NCBI GenBank assembly: GCA_964437445.1
Contig: CAYTGR010000005.1
Location: 75,689-139,688, forward strand
Length of the DNA: 64,000 bases
Direction of reading: 5' to 3'
Source: CAYTGR01 sp964437445
Lineage (GTDB): Bacteria; Chloroflexota; Anaerolineae; B4-G1; SLSP01
The notes under the pieces are model-generated. The model was not told where the DNA came from. It ran no database searches and was given only the letters and a program-made list of their open reading frames with translations. Positions 1 to 7,833 of the stretch are shown here, one piece after another. Both the position numbers and the translations under genes were made by a program. The first letter of the stretch is position 1, and each line of letters opens with the position of its first letter.

Positions 1-15
1 CCGGTTAAAATAGGG

Positions 16-42
16 TGGTCTGCGGTCTGTGGTCAGTGGTCA
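16..42. repeat. Interspersed GGTCTGTGGTC repeat, half copy
   Basis: The segment is built from tandem variants of GGTCTGYGGTC. The same words recur at 9451-9513, 12454-12516 and 40959-41014. In the two copies at 9.4 and 12.4 kb the words are preceded by their reverse complement (GACCACAGACC), giving a hairpin. The copy here has only the right arm, because the window begins next to it or the left arm is absent. Confidence 0.6.
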
Positions 43-112
43 TAAAGAAAACGTGACTTTTACCAATGAACAGGTAGCAACTTGGGTTATTTAAGAAAAT
101 CTCCCCCCTGGC

Positions 113-141
113 TTGACGTGATCGGAAATTTTTTATATAAT
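113..141 (+). promoter_or_regulatory. Sigma-70-type promoter of the lrp-like gene
   Basis: TTGACG at 113-118 and TATAAT at 136-141 are separated by exactly 17 bp. The -10 box matches the consensus and the -35 box matches at five of six positions. A transcript would begin near 148 and leave a leader of about 27 nt before the ATG at 175. This is the clearest promoter in the window and is read directly from the sequence; activity is inferred. Confidence 0.72.
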
Positions 142-174
142 CTATGTAGGAATCGGTAAACAGGTACCCCATTT

Positions 175-663
175 ATGTCCGAAATAGACACCATTGACCG
201 CGCGATAGTAGACCTCTTGATGGAAGACGGCCGCATGTCCTGCGCCGAAATTGCCCGGCGCATAGAAGGCCTCTCCGAACGCGCTGTCCGTTACCGCATT
301 GACCGCCTGATCCAGCAGGGCTTGATCCGCATCAGCGCCATTGTCAACCCCCAGGCCGTGGGCTTCCCGGTGGTGGCCGACGTTTTCCTGGAAGTGGAGC
401 CGGGGCAGATTATGGCGGTGGCGCGCAAAATGGCCGAATATGAATGCGTGAGCTACGTGGCCTGTTCCACGGGCGACCGGGATGTGAGCATCCAGGTCGT
501 TGCCCGCGACAACGCGGAGCTCTACCGCTTCGTGACCGAAGTGGTCGGCCAGGTACCCGGTGTGCGCAAAACGACCACCCTGCTCGTCCCCCAAGTCCTC
601 AAAGACGTGTATGAATGGCGCATCCCCCACCGTGCCTGTGCGGCCGGGAAGCAAGAGGCGTGA
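175..663 (+). CDS. Lrp/AsnC family transcriptional regulator
   Basis: This 162-residue protein has the standard Lrp/AsnC build. An N-terminal winged helix-turn-helix covers about residues 5-55, with the recognition-helix motif ERAVRYRIDRLIQQGLI. A C-terminal RAM (ligand-binding, oligomerisation) domain covers about residues 65-145 and includes YVACSTGDRDVSIQV. Family members bind DNA as dimers or octamers and sense amino acids. It stands at the head of the amine-catabolic island and has its own strong promoter 34-62 bp upstream, so it probably controls itself and the AOR/aminotransferase genes downstream; this is inferred from position. No obvious Shine-Dalgarno precedes the ATG at 175; the leader is short. 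The ligand cannot be predicted from sequence, but a diamine, lysine or GABA-type amine fits the neighbours. Confidence 0.88.
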   Translation: MSEIDTIDRAIVDLLMEDGRMSCAEIARRIEGLSERAVRYRIDRLIQQGLIRISAIVNPQAVGFPVVADVFLEVEPGQIMAVARKMAEYECVSYVACSTGDRDVSIQVVARDNAELYRFVTEVVGQVPGVRKTTTLLVPQVLKDVYEWRIPHRACAAGKQEA

Positions 664-735
664 AACGTAAAACGTGAAACGTGAAGCGTGAAATCAGGTG
701 AGCAGTGAGTTGTGAATGGTACGGAGTGCATGGGA
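661..735. repeat. Low-complexity gtgaaacgt/gtgagcagt repeat
   Basis: Directly after the Lrp stop lie near-tandem decamers of the form CGTGAAACGT, then gtgagcagtgagttgtgaatgg. The same word family, partly inverted, fills 16520-16667 and occurs inside the coding sequence at 4229-4332. No reading frame or stable terminator is seen. Confidence 0.55.
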
Positions 736-767
736 CGAAAGCGACGGCTCACCACTCACCCACTACT

Positions 768-799
768 ATTGTTTTAAGGAGATTGTTTTAAGGAGGAGG
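768..799 (+). promoter_or_regulatory. Tandemly duplicated Shine-Dalgarno region
   Basis: The 14-mer ATTGTTTTAAGGAG occurs twice in direct succession (768-781, 782-795), and the second copy runs into GGAGG (795-799). That core sits 10 nt before the AOR ATG at 810. A better-spaced ATG at 802 would encode only Met-Pro-Arg before a TGA (811-813) that overlaps the AOR start codon, so translational coupling is possible. Confidence 0.5.
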
Positions 800-809
800 T
801 AATGCCAAG

Positions 810-2615
810 ATGACCACTGGGACCTGTTATGCGGGCAATCTCTTGCGGGTGGACCTGAGCACCGGTCAGATCACCGCCGAGCCGCTCAAGATGGACTGGG
901 CACGGGATTTCATCGGTGGGAAGGGGCTGGCCTTCCGCTACCTGCTCTCTGAGTTAGGGCCAGGGGTGGAGCCGCTCTCGCCGGAGAACGTGGTGCTCAT
1001 TTTCGCGGGGGCGCTCGCCGGGACGCCGGTGGCGACGACTGCCCGCACGGTGCTCTGCACCCGCTCACCGCTCACCGGCACCATCCTGGATTCTTACGTC
1101 GGCGGCGGTTTTGCCGCCAACCTGCGCTACGCCGGCTGGGACGGGATCATCATCACCGGCCAATCGCCCCGCCCCGTCTACCTGTTCATCAACGATGACC
1201 AGGTAGAGCTACGCGACGCGGCGCCGCTGTGGGGGCTGCCAATCTGGGACGCCGAGAACTGGCTGGAGGAACACCATGCTCCGGGCCGGCTGACGACGTT
1301 GACCATCGGGCCGGCCGGCGAAAACTTAGTGCCCTTCGCCTGCATTACCTCAGAGGCCTACCGGCAGGCCGGGCGCGGCGGGATGGGCGCCGTCTTCGGC
1401 AGCAAGCACCTCAAAGCCATCGCGGTGCGCGGGACCGGCGCCGTCCGTGTCCCCGACATGGCCGCGTTTATGCAGACCTACCGCACCATCCTGAGCGAAC
1501 ATGTCTTGAGCGACGCCAACCTCTGGGCCTGGGACACCGGCACGCAGGCGATCTCCGACGGGACCAACGCCAAGGGAATTCTGCCCACGCGCGGTTTCAC
1601 TCAGGGCGAATTCGACGGCCACCCCGGCATCAGCCTGGAGACCATGCGTGCCGCCCGCGTGCGCAACCGGGCCTGCACCGCCTGCCCACTGGCCTGCGGC
1701 AAAGTGACCCAGAGCCTACGTGGGGAACGCATGGAAGGCCCGGAATACGAGACCATCGCCCTGTGCGGGAGCAACTGTGGCATCGGCGAGCTGGCCGACC
1801 TCATCGCCTTCAATCGCTACTGCGACAACCTGGGGCTGGATAGCATCTCCGCCGGGAATGTGGTGGGCTTGGCGATGACGATGACCGAGGAGGGCATCCA
1901 CGATTTCGGCCTGCACTACGGCGACGGCCCGGCCTATCTGCAAATCGTGCAGGATATCGCCTACCGGCGCGGTATCGGTGACGACCTGGCCCACGGCGCC
2001 CGCTGGCTGGCGCAAAAATACGGCGGCGAGCATGTCGTCCTGGAGATCAAAGGGCTGGAGTTCCCCGGCTACGATCCGCGCGGCGGCTTCGGCATGGGGC
2101 TGGCCTACGCCACCTCCGAACGCGGCGCCTGCCATCTGCGCTCCTTTGTGATCGCGGTAGAGACGCTCTTTGATACCATGCACCCCGATTCCTTTGAGGG
2201 CAAACCGGCCCTCGTCATCAACGACCAGAACCTCAACTCGGTCAAATGGTCAGGCATTTTCTGCGACTTCTGGGCGATCAACGCCGAGGACATCGCCACG
2301 CTCTACACGCTCGGCACCGGTCAGCCCTACACGCCGGAAGAGGTGATGCGGATCGGCGAGCGCATCTGGAATCTGGGGCGGCTCTTCAACATCCGCGAGG
2401 GCTTCCGCCGCGCCGATGACTACCTGCCACCGGCCATCTTTGACCGCCCGTTGCGCAACGGCGCAGCCGCCGGGATTACCCCCACCCGCGAGCAATATCA
2501 AGCCGCCTTAGATGAGTACTACGCGATCCGGGGCTGGGATCACGACGGTATCCCCACCCCCGAACGGTTGCATGAGCTGGGCCTGGATGAGTTCATCCCC
2601 TGGCTGCCGCGTTAA
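810..2615 (+). CDS. aor: Aldehyde:ferredoxin oxidoreductase family protein (AOR-1)
   Basis: This 601-residue protein matches the full length of tungsten-containing aldehyde ferredoxin oxidoreductases. Visible family marks are an N-terminal GGKGLAFRYL domain, the pterin-binding AGRGGMGAVFGSKHLKAI stretch (about residues 185-205), and the [4Fe-4S] ligands ACTACPLACGK (Cys-x2-Cys-x3-Cys, about residue 290). A late Cys in SGIFCDF is the likely fourth ligand. NLGLDSISAGN is another conserved pterin/active-site segment. These enzymes oxidise aldehydes to acids and pass electrons to ferredoxin. The next gene encodes a four-cluster ferredoxin, the expected partner. The genes around it (diamine and GABA aminotransferases) would generate amino-aldehydes, so those are plausible substrates; that is inference. 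A paralogue is encoded at 14678-16513. Confidence 0.93.
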   Translation: MTTGTCYAGNLLRVDLSTGQITAEPLKMDWARDFIGGKGLAFRYLLSELGPGVEPLSPENVVLIFAGALAGTPVATTARTVLCTRSPLTGTILDSYVGGGFAANLRYAGWDGIIITGQSPRPVYLFINDDQVELRDAAPLWGLPIWDAENWLEEHHAPGRLTTLTIGPAGENLVPFACITSEAYRQAGRGGMGAVFGSKHLKAIAVRGTGAVRVPDMAAFMQTYRTILSEHVLSDANLWAWDTGTQAISDGTNAKGILPTRGFTQGEFDGHPGISLETMRAARVRNRACTACPLACGKVTQSLRGERMEGPEYETIALCGSNCGIGELADLIAFNRYCDNLGLDSISAGNVVGLAMTMTEEGIHDFGLHYGDGPAYLQIVQDIAYRRGIGDDLAHGARWLAQKYGGEHVVLEIKGLEFPGYDPRGGFGMGLAYATSERGACHLRSFVIAVETLFDTMHPDSFEGKPALVINDQNLNSVKWSGIFCDFWAINAEDIATLYTLGTGQPYTPEEVMRIGERIWNLGRLFNIREGFRRADDYLPPAIFDRPLRNGAAAGITPTREQYQAALDEYYAIRGWDHDGIPTPERLHELGLDEFIPWLPR

Positions 2616-2661
2616 GCGAGCGCTTTTCACTACACGAAGTCATGGATTGAAGGAGCCTGCC

Positions 2662-3072
2662 ATGCCACTGATTTTCAAAAACAAACTCTGCACCGGCTGT
2701 CATCTGTGTGAACTGGCCTGCTCGGCGGCGCACTACCAGGAGTTTGCACCCACCCGGGCCCGCATTCGCGCCACCGTCCACGCGCAACAGGGCGAGAGCA
2801 GCGTGATGGCCTGCTTTTCCTGCCCGCAAGCCCCTTGCATCGCCGCCTGCCCGCAGCAGGCGATCTCCCGCGCCGCGCCGCGCCAGCCGCTCTTCATTGA
2901 TCCGGCCAAATGCGACGGCTGCGGCGGGCAACCCGCCTGTGTCCCGGCCTGCCCCTACAGGGCGATGTACTTTGACGTCCAGACCAACTATGCGCTGGCC
3001 TGTGATATGTGCGGCGGCGACCCGGAATGCGTCAAGTTCTGCCATCCACAGGCGCTCAGCATCGGCAAATAA
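2662..3072 (+). CDS. Four-cluster ferredoxin-like subunit (AorA type)
   Basis: This 136-residue protein contains 16 cysteines in four ferredoxin-type groups: CTGCHLCELAC, CFSCPQAPCIAAC, CDGCGGQPACVPAC and CDMCGGDPECVKFC. It should bind four [4Fe-4S] clusters. It resembles the electron-transfer subunits of multi-subunit oxidoreductases (HycB/DmsB type) and the small subunit of bacterial AORs. The ATG at 2662 is preceded by GAAGGAG and begins exactly where homology would, so the longer in-frame upstream extension is rejected. It lies 46 bp behind AOR-1 and probably forms a complex with it, taking electrons from the tungsten enzyme to a soluble ferredoxin or a further redox partner. Confidence 0.9.
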   Translation: MPLIFKNKLCTGCHLCELACSAAHYQEFAPTRARIRATVHAQQGESSVMACFSCPQAPCIAACPQQAISRAAPRQPLFIDPAKCDGCGGQPACVPACPYRAMYFDVQTNYALACDMCGGDPECVKFCHPQALSIGK

Positions 3073-3097
3073 CCATCCACGCTCCCCCAAACTCATG

Positions 3098-3145
3098 GCT
3101 GAGGTCGCAGAAGTCAGGACTTAAATCATTTTCTGCGACCTCAGC
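3098..3145. terminator. Long hairpin after the ferredoxin gene
   Basis: A perfect 15-bp inverted repeat (GCTGAGGTCGCAGAA at 3098-3112 and its complement at 3131-3145) has an 18-nt loop. It has no U-tract and is immediately followed by the start of the glycosyltransferase gene. It may weaken read-through or be one more interspersed hairpin. Confidence 0.45.
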
Positions 3146-3159
3146 GGTAAAAGGGCTTT

Positions 3160-6000
3160 GTGAACAGCAAAAAATCGCTCCTCTTATCTATTTATGGGAT
3201 GACTCTCACCACGCTCCTGGCGGCTGCCTTGCGGCTGCTGGGACTGGATCGCATCCCGCCGGGCCTCCACTTTGATGAGGCGGTTTATGGCCTGATGGCG
3301 CTGGAGATTTACCACGGCGCGACCCCCGTCTTCTTCCCGGCCTACACCGGACGCGAGCCGCTCTACATGTACCTCATGGCCGGCGTCTTCCGGCTGGTCG
3401 GCGTCAACGCTTACGGCCTCCGGCTCACCTCCGCGCTGATCGGGCTGCTGACCGTGGTGCTGGTTTTTGCTGTGGGCCGCGCGCTCTTCTCGCGCCGGGT
3501 GGGAGTGCTGGCCGCGGCCGTGCTGGCCATCCTCTACTGGCACCTCACCGTGAGCCGCAACGGCTATCCCAACATCCTGATCCCGCCGCTGGAATGTCTG
3601 GCGCTCCTCTGGCTCTGGAAGGGCTACCGCGACGGGCGGCTCTGGCAGCTGGCCCTGGGCGGCGTCTTTGTCGGCGCGGTGCTCTACACCTACCTGGCCG
3701 CGCGGTTTTTCCCCATCACGGTGGCGCTGATCTTCCTCTACGCGCCGCTGGTGGATGCCCGGCGCTGGCGCCGGCGGCTGCCGGGATTGGTGCTGGCGGC
3801 ACTGGCGGCGCTGCTGGTCTTTGCACCACTCGGCCTCTACTTCCTCAACCACCCTCACGATTTCATGGAGCGCGCCGGGCAGGTGCTCGTCTTCAAGCAA
3901 GCGCCGGATCAGGTGCTGCGGGTCATTGGGAACAATCTGCTCCAGACGGCCGGGGCCTTCTTCGTGCGCGGCGACCCGCGCCAGCATTACAATCTGCCCG
4001 GCAAGCCGATCTTTGACCCCCTCATGGCGCTCTTTTTCCTGCTGGGACTGGGCGTGACGTGGCGCCGCCGGCGCCGGGTGGAGTACGCGCTGCTCCCGCT
4101 CTGGGTGTTCGGCATGTGCCTGCCGGCGCTCCTCACCGTAGACCTCATGCCGCAGGGCCAGCGGATGTTCGGCATCACACCGGCGCTGGCCCTGCTGGCC
4201 GCGCTGGGGCTGGAAGCCCTCCTGCGTCAAACGTCAAACGTCACCGCTCACGCTTCACGCCTCACGTCTCACGCCTCACCTCTCACGTCTCACGCTTCAC
4301 GCCTCACGTCTCACGGCTCACGGCTCACCCCTTACGCCATCACCGTCTTTTTGCTTTTTGAAACTGCCTCTACCGCCGTGACCTATTTCGGGGACTGGGG
4401 CCGGCAAACGGCGACCTATTACACCTTCCACACCGAATACCTGCAGCTGGCCGGGCGCGCCGTGGCCGAACTGGATGCCGGGCACGCCGTGGTCTTCCAG
4501 ACGCGCTACTATAAACATCCTACCGCCGTCTTCACTGCCCCGCGCACCCTGGAGACCATCTGGGTCGCCGGGAATCAGAACCTCGCCCTTCCCAACCGCG
4601 CGCCGGCGGAAGTACGCTACCTCTGGCCCATACACGACATCCCACCTGCCCCGGCCCTGGAGCCGCTCATGAGCCGCCTGCTGGAGCCGGTGGATCGGTT
4701 GCTCGCCCCTGATGGCAGCGTCGCCGCCGTCATTTATCGCCTCAAGCCGGAGGCGGTCACGCAGGAAGCCACGGCCCCGGTCCAGGCCACCTTCAGCGAC
4801 GAGGTGGCCGCGCTGGACTGGAGCTTGCCCACCACCGCGCCACGTGACCAGCTGCTCCAGGTGCTCGTCCACTGGCGGGTCTTGCGCCCGGTGGCTGAAG
4901 GGCGCACCTTCACGCTGCATCTAGTTGAAAACGATGTCCTCTGGGCGCAGGGCGGCGAGATGGGCTACCTCTCTGAGCAATGGCGGGCCGGGGACACGGT
5001 CTACCAGCTCTTCACCGTGGCGTTGCCGCCCGGGCTGCCGGCCGGCCCCTACCGGGCACGGCTGATCCTGGGCCGCGAAGCCGGCGGGATCCTGCCGGTC
5101 TACCAAAACGGGCGGCTGGCCGATACGGCACTGACGCTCGGCACCGTGACGTTGACGTCAGCGGGCGCCCGGCTGGAGCCCCCCCTGCCTGGGGTGAGCT
5201 TCGGCGGTCTCTTCACGGCGACCGTTCAGAGCGCCACCACCCAAACGGCGGTCCCCGGCGGCAAGGTCCACCTGGCTGTGCGCTGGCAGGCCGCGCTCCG
5301 TCCCGCGCAGGAGTACACCGCCACGGTAACACTCACCGACGCCGCGGGCGCGGCGGCGCAGCAGTATGAATTTCCGCTCGCCTACCGGTATCCCACCACC
5401 GATTGGCAACCGGGCGAGGTCGTGCAGACGGTCTACGTCCTGCCGCTGCGGGGCGTGGCGAGCGGCGACTACCAGATCACGCTGCACGTCACCGGTCTGT
5501 CCGGTGTCCTGGACCTGGGGCGGCTGGCGCTGACCGGCGGCGAGCGGCTTTTCACGCTCCCGCCGATCCAGCACCCGCTGAGCGCCACCGTCGGGAGTGA
5601 AATCGCCTTTTGGGGCTACGACCTGGATGCTGCCCAGGTCAAACCCGGTGCGGCCTTCCCGCTCCGGCTCACCTGGCAGGCGTTGACCGCGCCGGCCGGC
5701 GATTACAAGGTCTTCGTCCATCTGGTCGGCCCTGACGGGCAAACCTGGGGGCAGGACGACAGCGTCCCGGCCGGGTGGCAGCGTCCCACCCTCGGCTGGG
5801 AAGCGGGCGAATTCGTCGTAGATGAGCATGTCGTCCCAATCAAAGCCGACGCACCAGCCGGGATCTACACCCTCTATATCGGGATGTACGACGCCACCAC
5901 CCTGACCCGGCTGGCGCTCTACGATGCCGCCGGTCAGCGGCTGCCGGACGACCGGCTGCCGCTCACCACCGTCACGCTCGTTCCACCCGCCGGGGAGTAG
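3160..6000 (+). CDS. GT39-type membrane glycosyltransferase with beta-rich C-terminal region
   Basis: This is a 946-residue protein. The first ~370 residues form a polytopic membrane region of the GT39/PMT (ArnT-like) type, with the acidic HFDEAVYGL motif in the first periplasmic loop and PAYTGREPLYMYLMAG in the second. Such enzymes transfer a sugar from a polyprenyl-phosphate donor to a protein or lipid. Residues ~430-946 are soluble and beta-rich, with two or three similar segments (for example WQALTAPAGDYKVFVHLVG), a layout common in Chloroflexota homologues. The start is taken as the GTG at 3160; an ATG at 3199 is possible. Residues ~357-391 (THAS/TSHASRL repeats) are encoded by an intergenic-type repeat that has entered the gene between the membrane and soluble parts. 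The gene has no evident role in the amine pathway and separates the AOR pair from the transaminase. Confidence 0.82.
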   Translation: MNSKKSLLLSIYGMTLTTLLAAALRLLGLDRIPPGLHFDEAVYGLMALEIYHGATPVFFPAYTGREPLYMYLMAGVFRLVGVNAYGLRLTSALIGLLTVVLVFAVGRALFSRRVGVLAAAVLAILYWHLTVSRNGYPNILIPPLECLALLWLWKGYRDGRLWQLALGGVFVGAVLYTYLAARFFPITVALIFLYAPLVDARRWRRRLPGLVLAALAALLVFAPLGLYFLNHPHDFMERAGQVLVFKQAPDQVLRVIGNNLLQTAGAFFVRGDPRQHYNLPGKPIFDPLMALFFLLGLGVTWRRRRRVEYALLPLWVFGMCLPALLTVDLMPQGQRMFGITPALALLAALGLEALLRQTSNVTAHASRLTSHASPLTSHASRLTSHGSRLTPYAITVFLLFETASTAVTYFGDWGRQTATYYTFHTEYLQLAGRAVAELDAGHAVVFQTRYYKHPTAVFTAPRTLETIWVAGNQNLALPNRAPAEVRYLWPIHDIPPAPALEPLMSRLLEPVDRLLAPDGSVAAVIYRLKPEAVTQEATAPVQATFSDEVAALDWSLPTTAPRDQLLQVLVHWRVLRPVAEGRTFTLHLVENDVLWAQGGEMGYLSEQWRAGDTVYQLFTVALPPGLPAGPYRARLILGREAGGILPVYQNGRLADTALTLGTVTLTSAGARLEPPLPGVSFGGLFTATVQSATTQTAVPGGKVHLAVRWQAALRPAQEYTATVTLTDAAGAAAQQYEFPLAYRYPTTDWQPGEVVQTVYVLPLRGVASGDYQITLHVTGLSGVLDLGRLALTGGERLFTLPPIQHPLSATVGSEIAFWGYDLDAAQVKPGAAFPLRLTWQALTAPAGDYKVFVHLVGPDGQTWGQDDSVPAGWQRPTLGWEAGEFVVDEHVVPIKADAPAGIYTLYIGMYDATTLTRLALYDAAGQRLPDDRLPLTTVTLVPPAGE
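4229..4332 (+). repeat. Intergenic-type repeat inside the GT39 coding sequence
   Basis: About ten near-tandem copies of TCACGYYTCACG-like words lie in frame and encode repeated TSHASRLTSHAS peptides. The same words fill the non-coding stretch at 16520-16667. The insertion keeps the frame and lies in the linker between the transmembrane and soluble halves of the protein. Confidence 0.75.
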
Positions 6001-6082
6001 GGCGAATTTTAGGTAGTCATCACCCGGAAGGAGGTCGTCGCCATCACAAGGTTATCTTTTTATTTCCACGGCTCCGGTTCCC

Positions 6083-6132
6083 GGTAGGACAAACTTTTGT
6101 TTGTCCCCAGACGCAAACTCAAGTTTGCGCTA
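6083..6132. repeat. Interspersed double-hairpin repeat (GACAAAC / GCAAACT family)
   Basis: Two small hairpins in tandem, GGACAAACTTTTGTTTGTCC and GCAAACTCAAGTTTGC, are joined by CCAGAC. An inverted copy occupies 41058-41109 and a half copy lies at 38855-38880. The element sits between the glycosyltransferase stop and the transaminase leader. Confidence 0.65.
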
Positions 6133-6176
6133 TGCCTGCTCCTGAATGTTAACTGACACGTTATTTACAAAGGAGA

Positions 6177-6386
6177 TAGAGCTATGCCACAATCATTGGA
6201 AGCCGCCCTCGCCTACTCCAGCCGCTGGCTGNNNNNNNNNNNNNNNNNNNNNNNNNNNNNNNNNNNNNNNNNNNNNNNNNNNNNNNNNNNNNNNNNNNNN
6301 NNNNNNNNNNNNNNNNNNNNNNNNNNNNNNNTAGAGCTATGCCACAATCATTGGAAGCCGCCCTCGCCTACTCCAGCCGCTGGCTG
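6177..6386. other. Scaffold gap (100 N) flanked by an exact 55-bp duplication
   Basis: Positions 6232-6331 are N. The 55 bases before the gap (6177-6231) are identical to the 55 after it (6332-6386), and both contain the transaminase start codon (6184 and 6339). This is the overlap left when two contigs that end in the same k-mer are joined with a fixed 100-N spacer. The true sequence almost certainly has one copy, no gap and one start codon, preceded by AAAGGAG at 6169-6175. Confidence 0.85.
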
Positions 6387-7700
6387 GACATCCTCCACCG
6401 TCCTTCCGTCCCCGAGGACGAGGGGAAACAGATTATTGAAGAATCCAAACGCAACTTTGCGGATTATTTCAACGCCGGCTGGCTGGAATACCGCAAATCC
6501 ATCACCGAGGCGGGCGACTGGGCTGCGACGGAATGGACCGGCTCCGGCGCGCTCTTCCGCGACATTTTAGGCCGCGAATACATTGATTGCCTCGGCGGCT
6601 ACGGCATGATGGACCTGGGTTGGGCGCACCCGGAAGTGGTCGCCGCCGTCAAGGACCAGCTGACCTACCGCGTGCCGATGCCCAGCCAGGAGCTCATTGA
6701 TCCGCTCCGGGGCGTCCTGGCGCACCTGATGGCCGACATCACCCCCGGTGACATCCAGTACAGCTTCTTTGCCGCCAGTGGCACCGAAGCCGTGGAAGGC
6801 GCCATCAAGCTGGCGAAGATGTACACCCGCAAAGCCGGCTTCATCGTCGCCGTCAAAGCCTTCCACGGCAAGACGATGGGCTCGTTGAGCATGATGGGCA
6901 AGTCCGATTACCGCCAACCCCCTGGCATCATGTACGGCGGGCCGATCTACCATGTCCCCTTTGGCGATGCGGACGCGGTGGAGCGCCAGCTGGAGATCTG
7001 CCAGAAGGTGGGAATTGATATCGCCGCCGTGCTGATGGAGCCGATCCAGGGGGAGGCCGGCGCGATTGTGCCGCCCGACGACTTCTGGCCGCGCATCCGT
7101 GAGGCGACGAAACATTACGGCGTGCTGCTCATCGCCGACGAGGTGCAGACCGGGCTGGGCCGCACCGGCAAGCTCTGGGGCGTGGAGCATTGGGGCGTCG
7201 TGCCCGACATCCTCGCGGTCGCCAAATCGCTGGGCGGCGGCGTCATGCCGATCAGCGCTTTCTGCTCCACTCCTGAGATCTGGCAGATCATGATGGACCC
7301 CAACCCCTTCATCCACACCACCACGACCGGCGGCGGCTCGCTCGCGTGCAGCGCCGCGATTGCCGCCATCAACGTTACGCTGCGTGACCGGCTGTGGGAA
7401 GTGGCCGCGGCCAAGGGCGATTACCTCATGCCCAAACTCCAGGCCTTCGCCGAACGCTATCCGCAGATCTTCCACAATATCACCGGTAAGGGGTTGCTCA
7501 TCGGGATGCATTTCCGCGATGCGGCCATCGGCTACAAGGTGGCCGCCGGCCTCTTCAAGCGCGGCGTGCTTGTCGCCGGCACCCTGACCAGTGCTCACAC
7601 CATCCGCATTGAGCCGCCGCTGGTCATCACCTACGAGCAATTGGACGCGCTGTTGAACCGGCTGGAAGACATCCTGGCCGAAGTCGCCCAAACGCTGTAA
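6339..7700 (+). CDS. patA: Class III aminotransferase, putrescine aminotransferase-like
   Basis: This is a 453-residue PLP-dependent enzyme. It aligns along its length with Escherichia coli PatA (YgjG): an N-terminal EYRKSIT segment, IDCLGGYGMMDLGWAHP, YSFFAASGTEAVEGAIKLAK, the PLP-contacting LLIADEVQTGLGRTGK, and the probable Schiff-base lysine in ILAVAKSLGGGVMP. The conserved C-terminus is VLVAGTLTSAHTIRIEPPL. PatA moves an amino group from putrescine to 2-oxoglutarate to give 4-aminobutanal (or the cyclic pyrroline). The start is that of the downstream copy of the duplicated contig end; the same ATG at 6184 carries the real Shine-Dalgarno (AAAGGAG). The neighbours are a transporter pair, a GABA-type transaminase and AORs that could oxidise the aldehyde. 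Substrate preference for putrescine over cadaverine is inferred from similarity only. Confidence 0.85.
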   Translation: MPQSLEAALAYSSRWLDILHRPSVPEDEGKQIIEESKRNFADYFNAGWLEYRKSITEAGDWAATEWTGSGALFRDILGREYIDCLGGYGMMDLGWAHPEVVAAVKDQLTYRVPMPSQELIDPLRGVLAHLMADITPGDIQYSFFAASGTEAVEGAIKLAKMYTRKAGFIVAVKAFHGKTMGSLSMMGKSDYRQPPGIMYGGPIYHVPFGDADAVERQLEICQKVGIDIAAVLMEPIQGEAGAIVPPDDFWPRIREATKHYGVLLIADEVQTGLGRTGKLWGVEHWGVVPDILAVAKSLGGGVMPISAFCSTPEIWQIMMDPNPFIHTTTTGGGSLACSAAIAAINVTLRDRLWEVAAAKGDYLMPKLQAFAERYPQIFHNITGKGLLIGMHFRDAAIGYKVAAGLFKRGVLVAGTLTSAHTIRIEPPLVITYEQLDALLNRLEDILAEVAQTL

Positions 7701-7702
7701 CG

Positions 7703-7825
7703 CATGGCAAATAGCGAATGGCAAATGGCGAATAGCGAATGGCGAATAGCAAATGACGAATGGTTGACTCGCTGACTCGCTGATTCGCTGACTCGTTGAC
7801 TCGCAGATTCGCTGACTCGCTCAGG
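7703..7825. repeat. Two adjacent low-complexity tandem repeats
   Basis: The first half (7703-7762) is a run of GGCAAATAGCGAAT-type words; the second (7763-7825) is a run of GACTCGCT words with period about 8. They fill the space between the transaminase and the symporter. The period and the lack of unique spacers rule out CRISPR. Confidence 0.7.
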
Positions 7826-7833
7826 AGGGAGAG

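Noticed and set aside
2512..2661. Upstream extension of the ferredoxin gene
   Set aside because: It overlaps the end of AOR-1 in another frame and has no ribosome site, while GAAGGAG precedes the ATG at 2662.
7703..7825. Possible CRISPR array
   Set aside because: Units are short (about 8-14 bp), contiguous and without unique spacers, and no cas genes are present.
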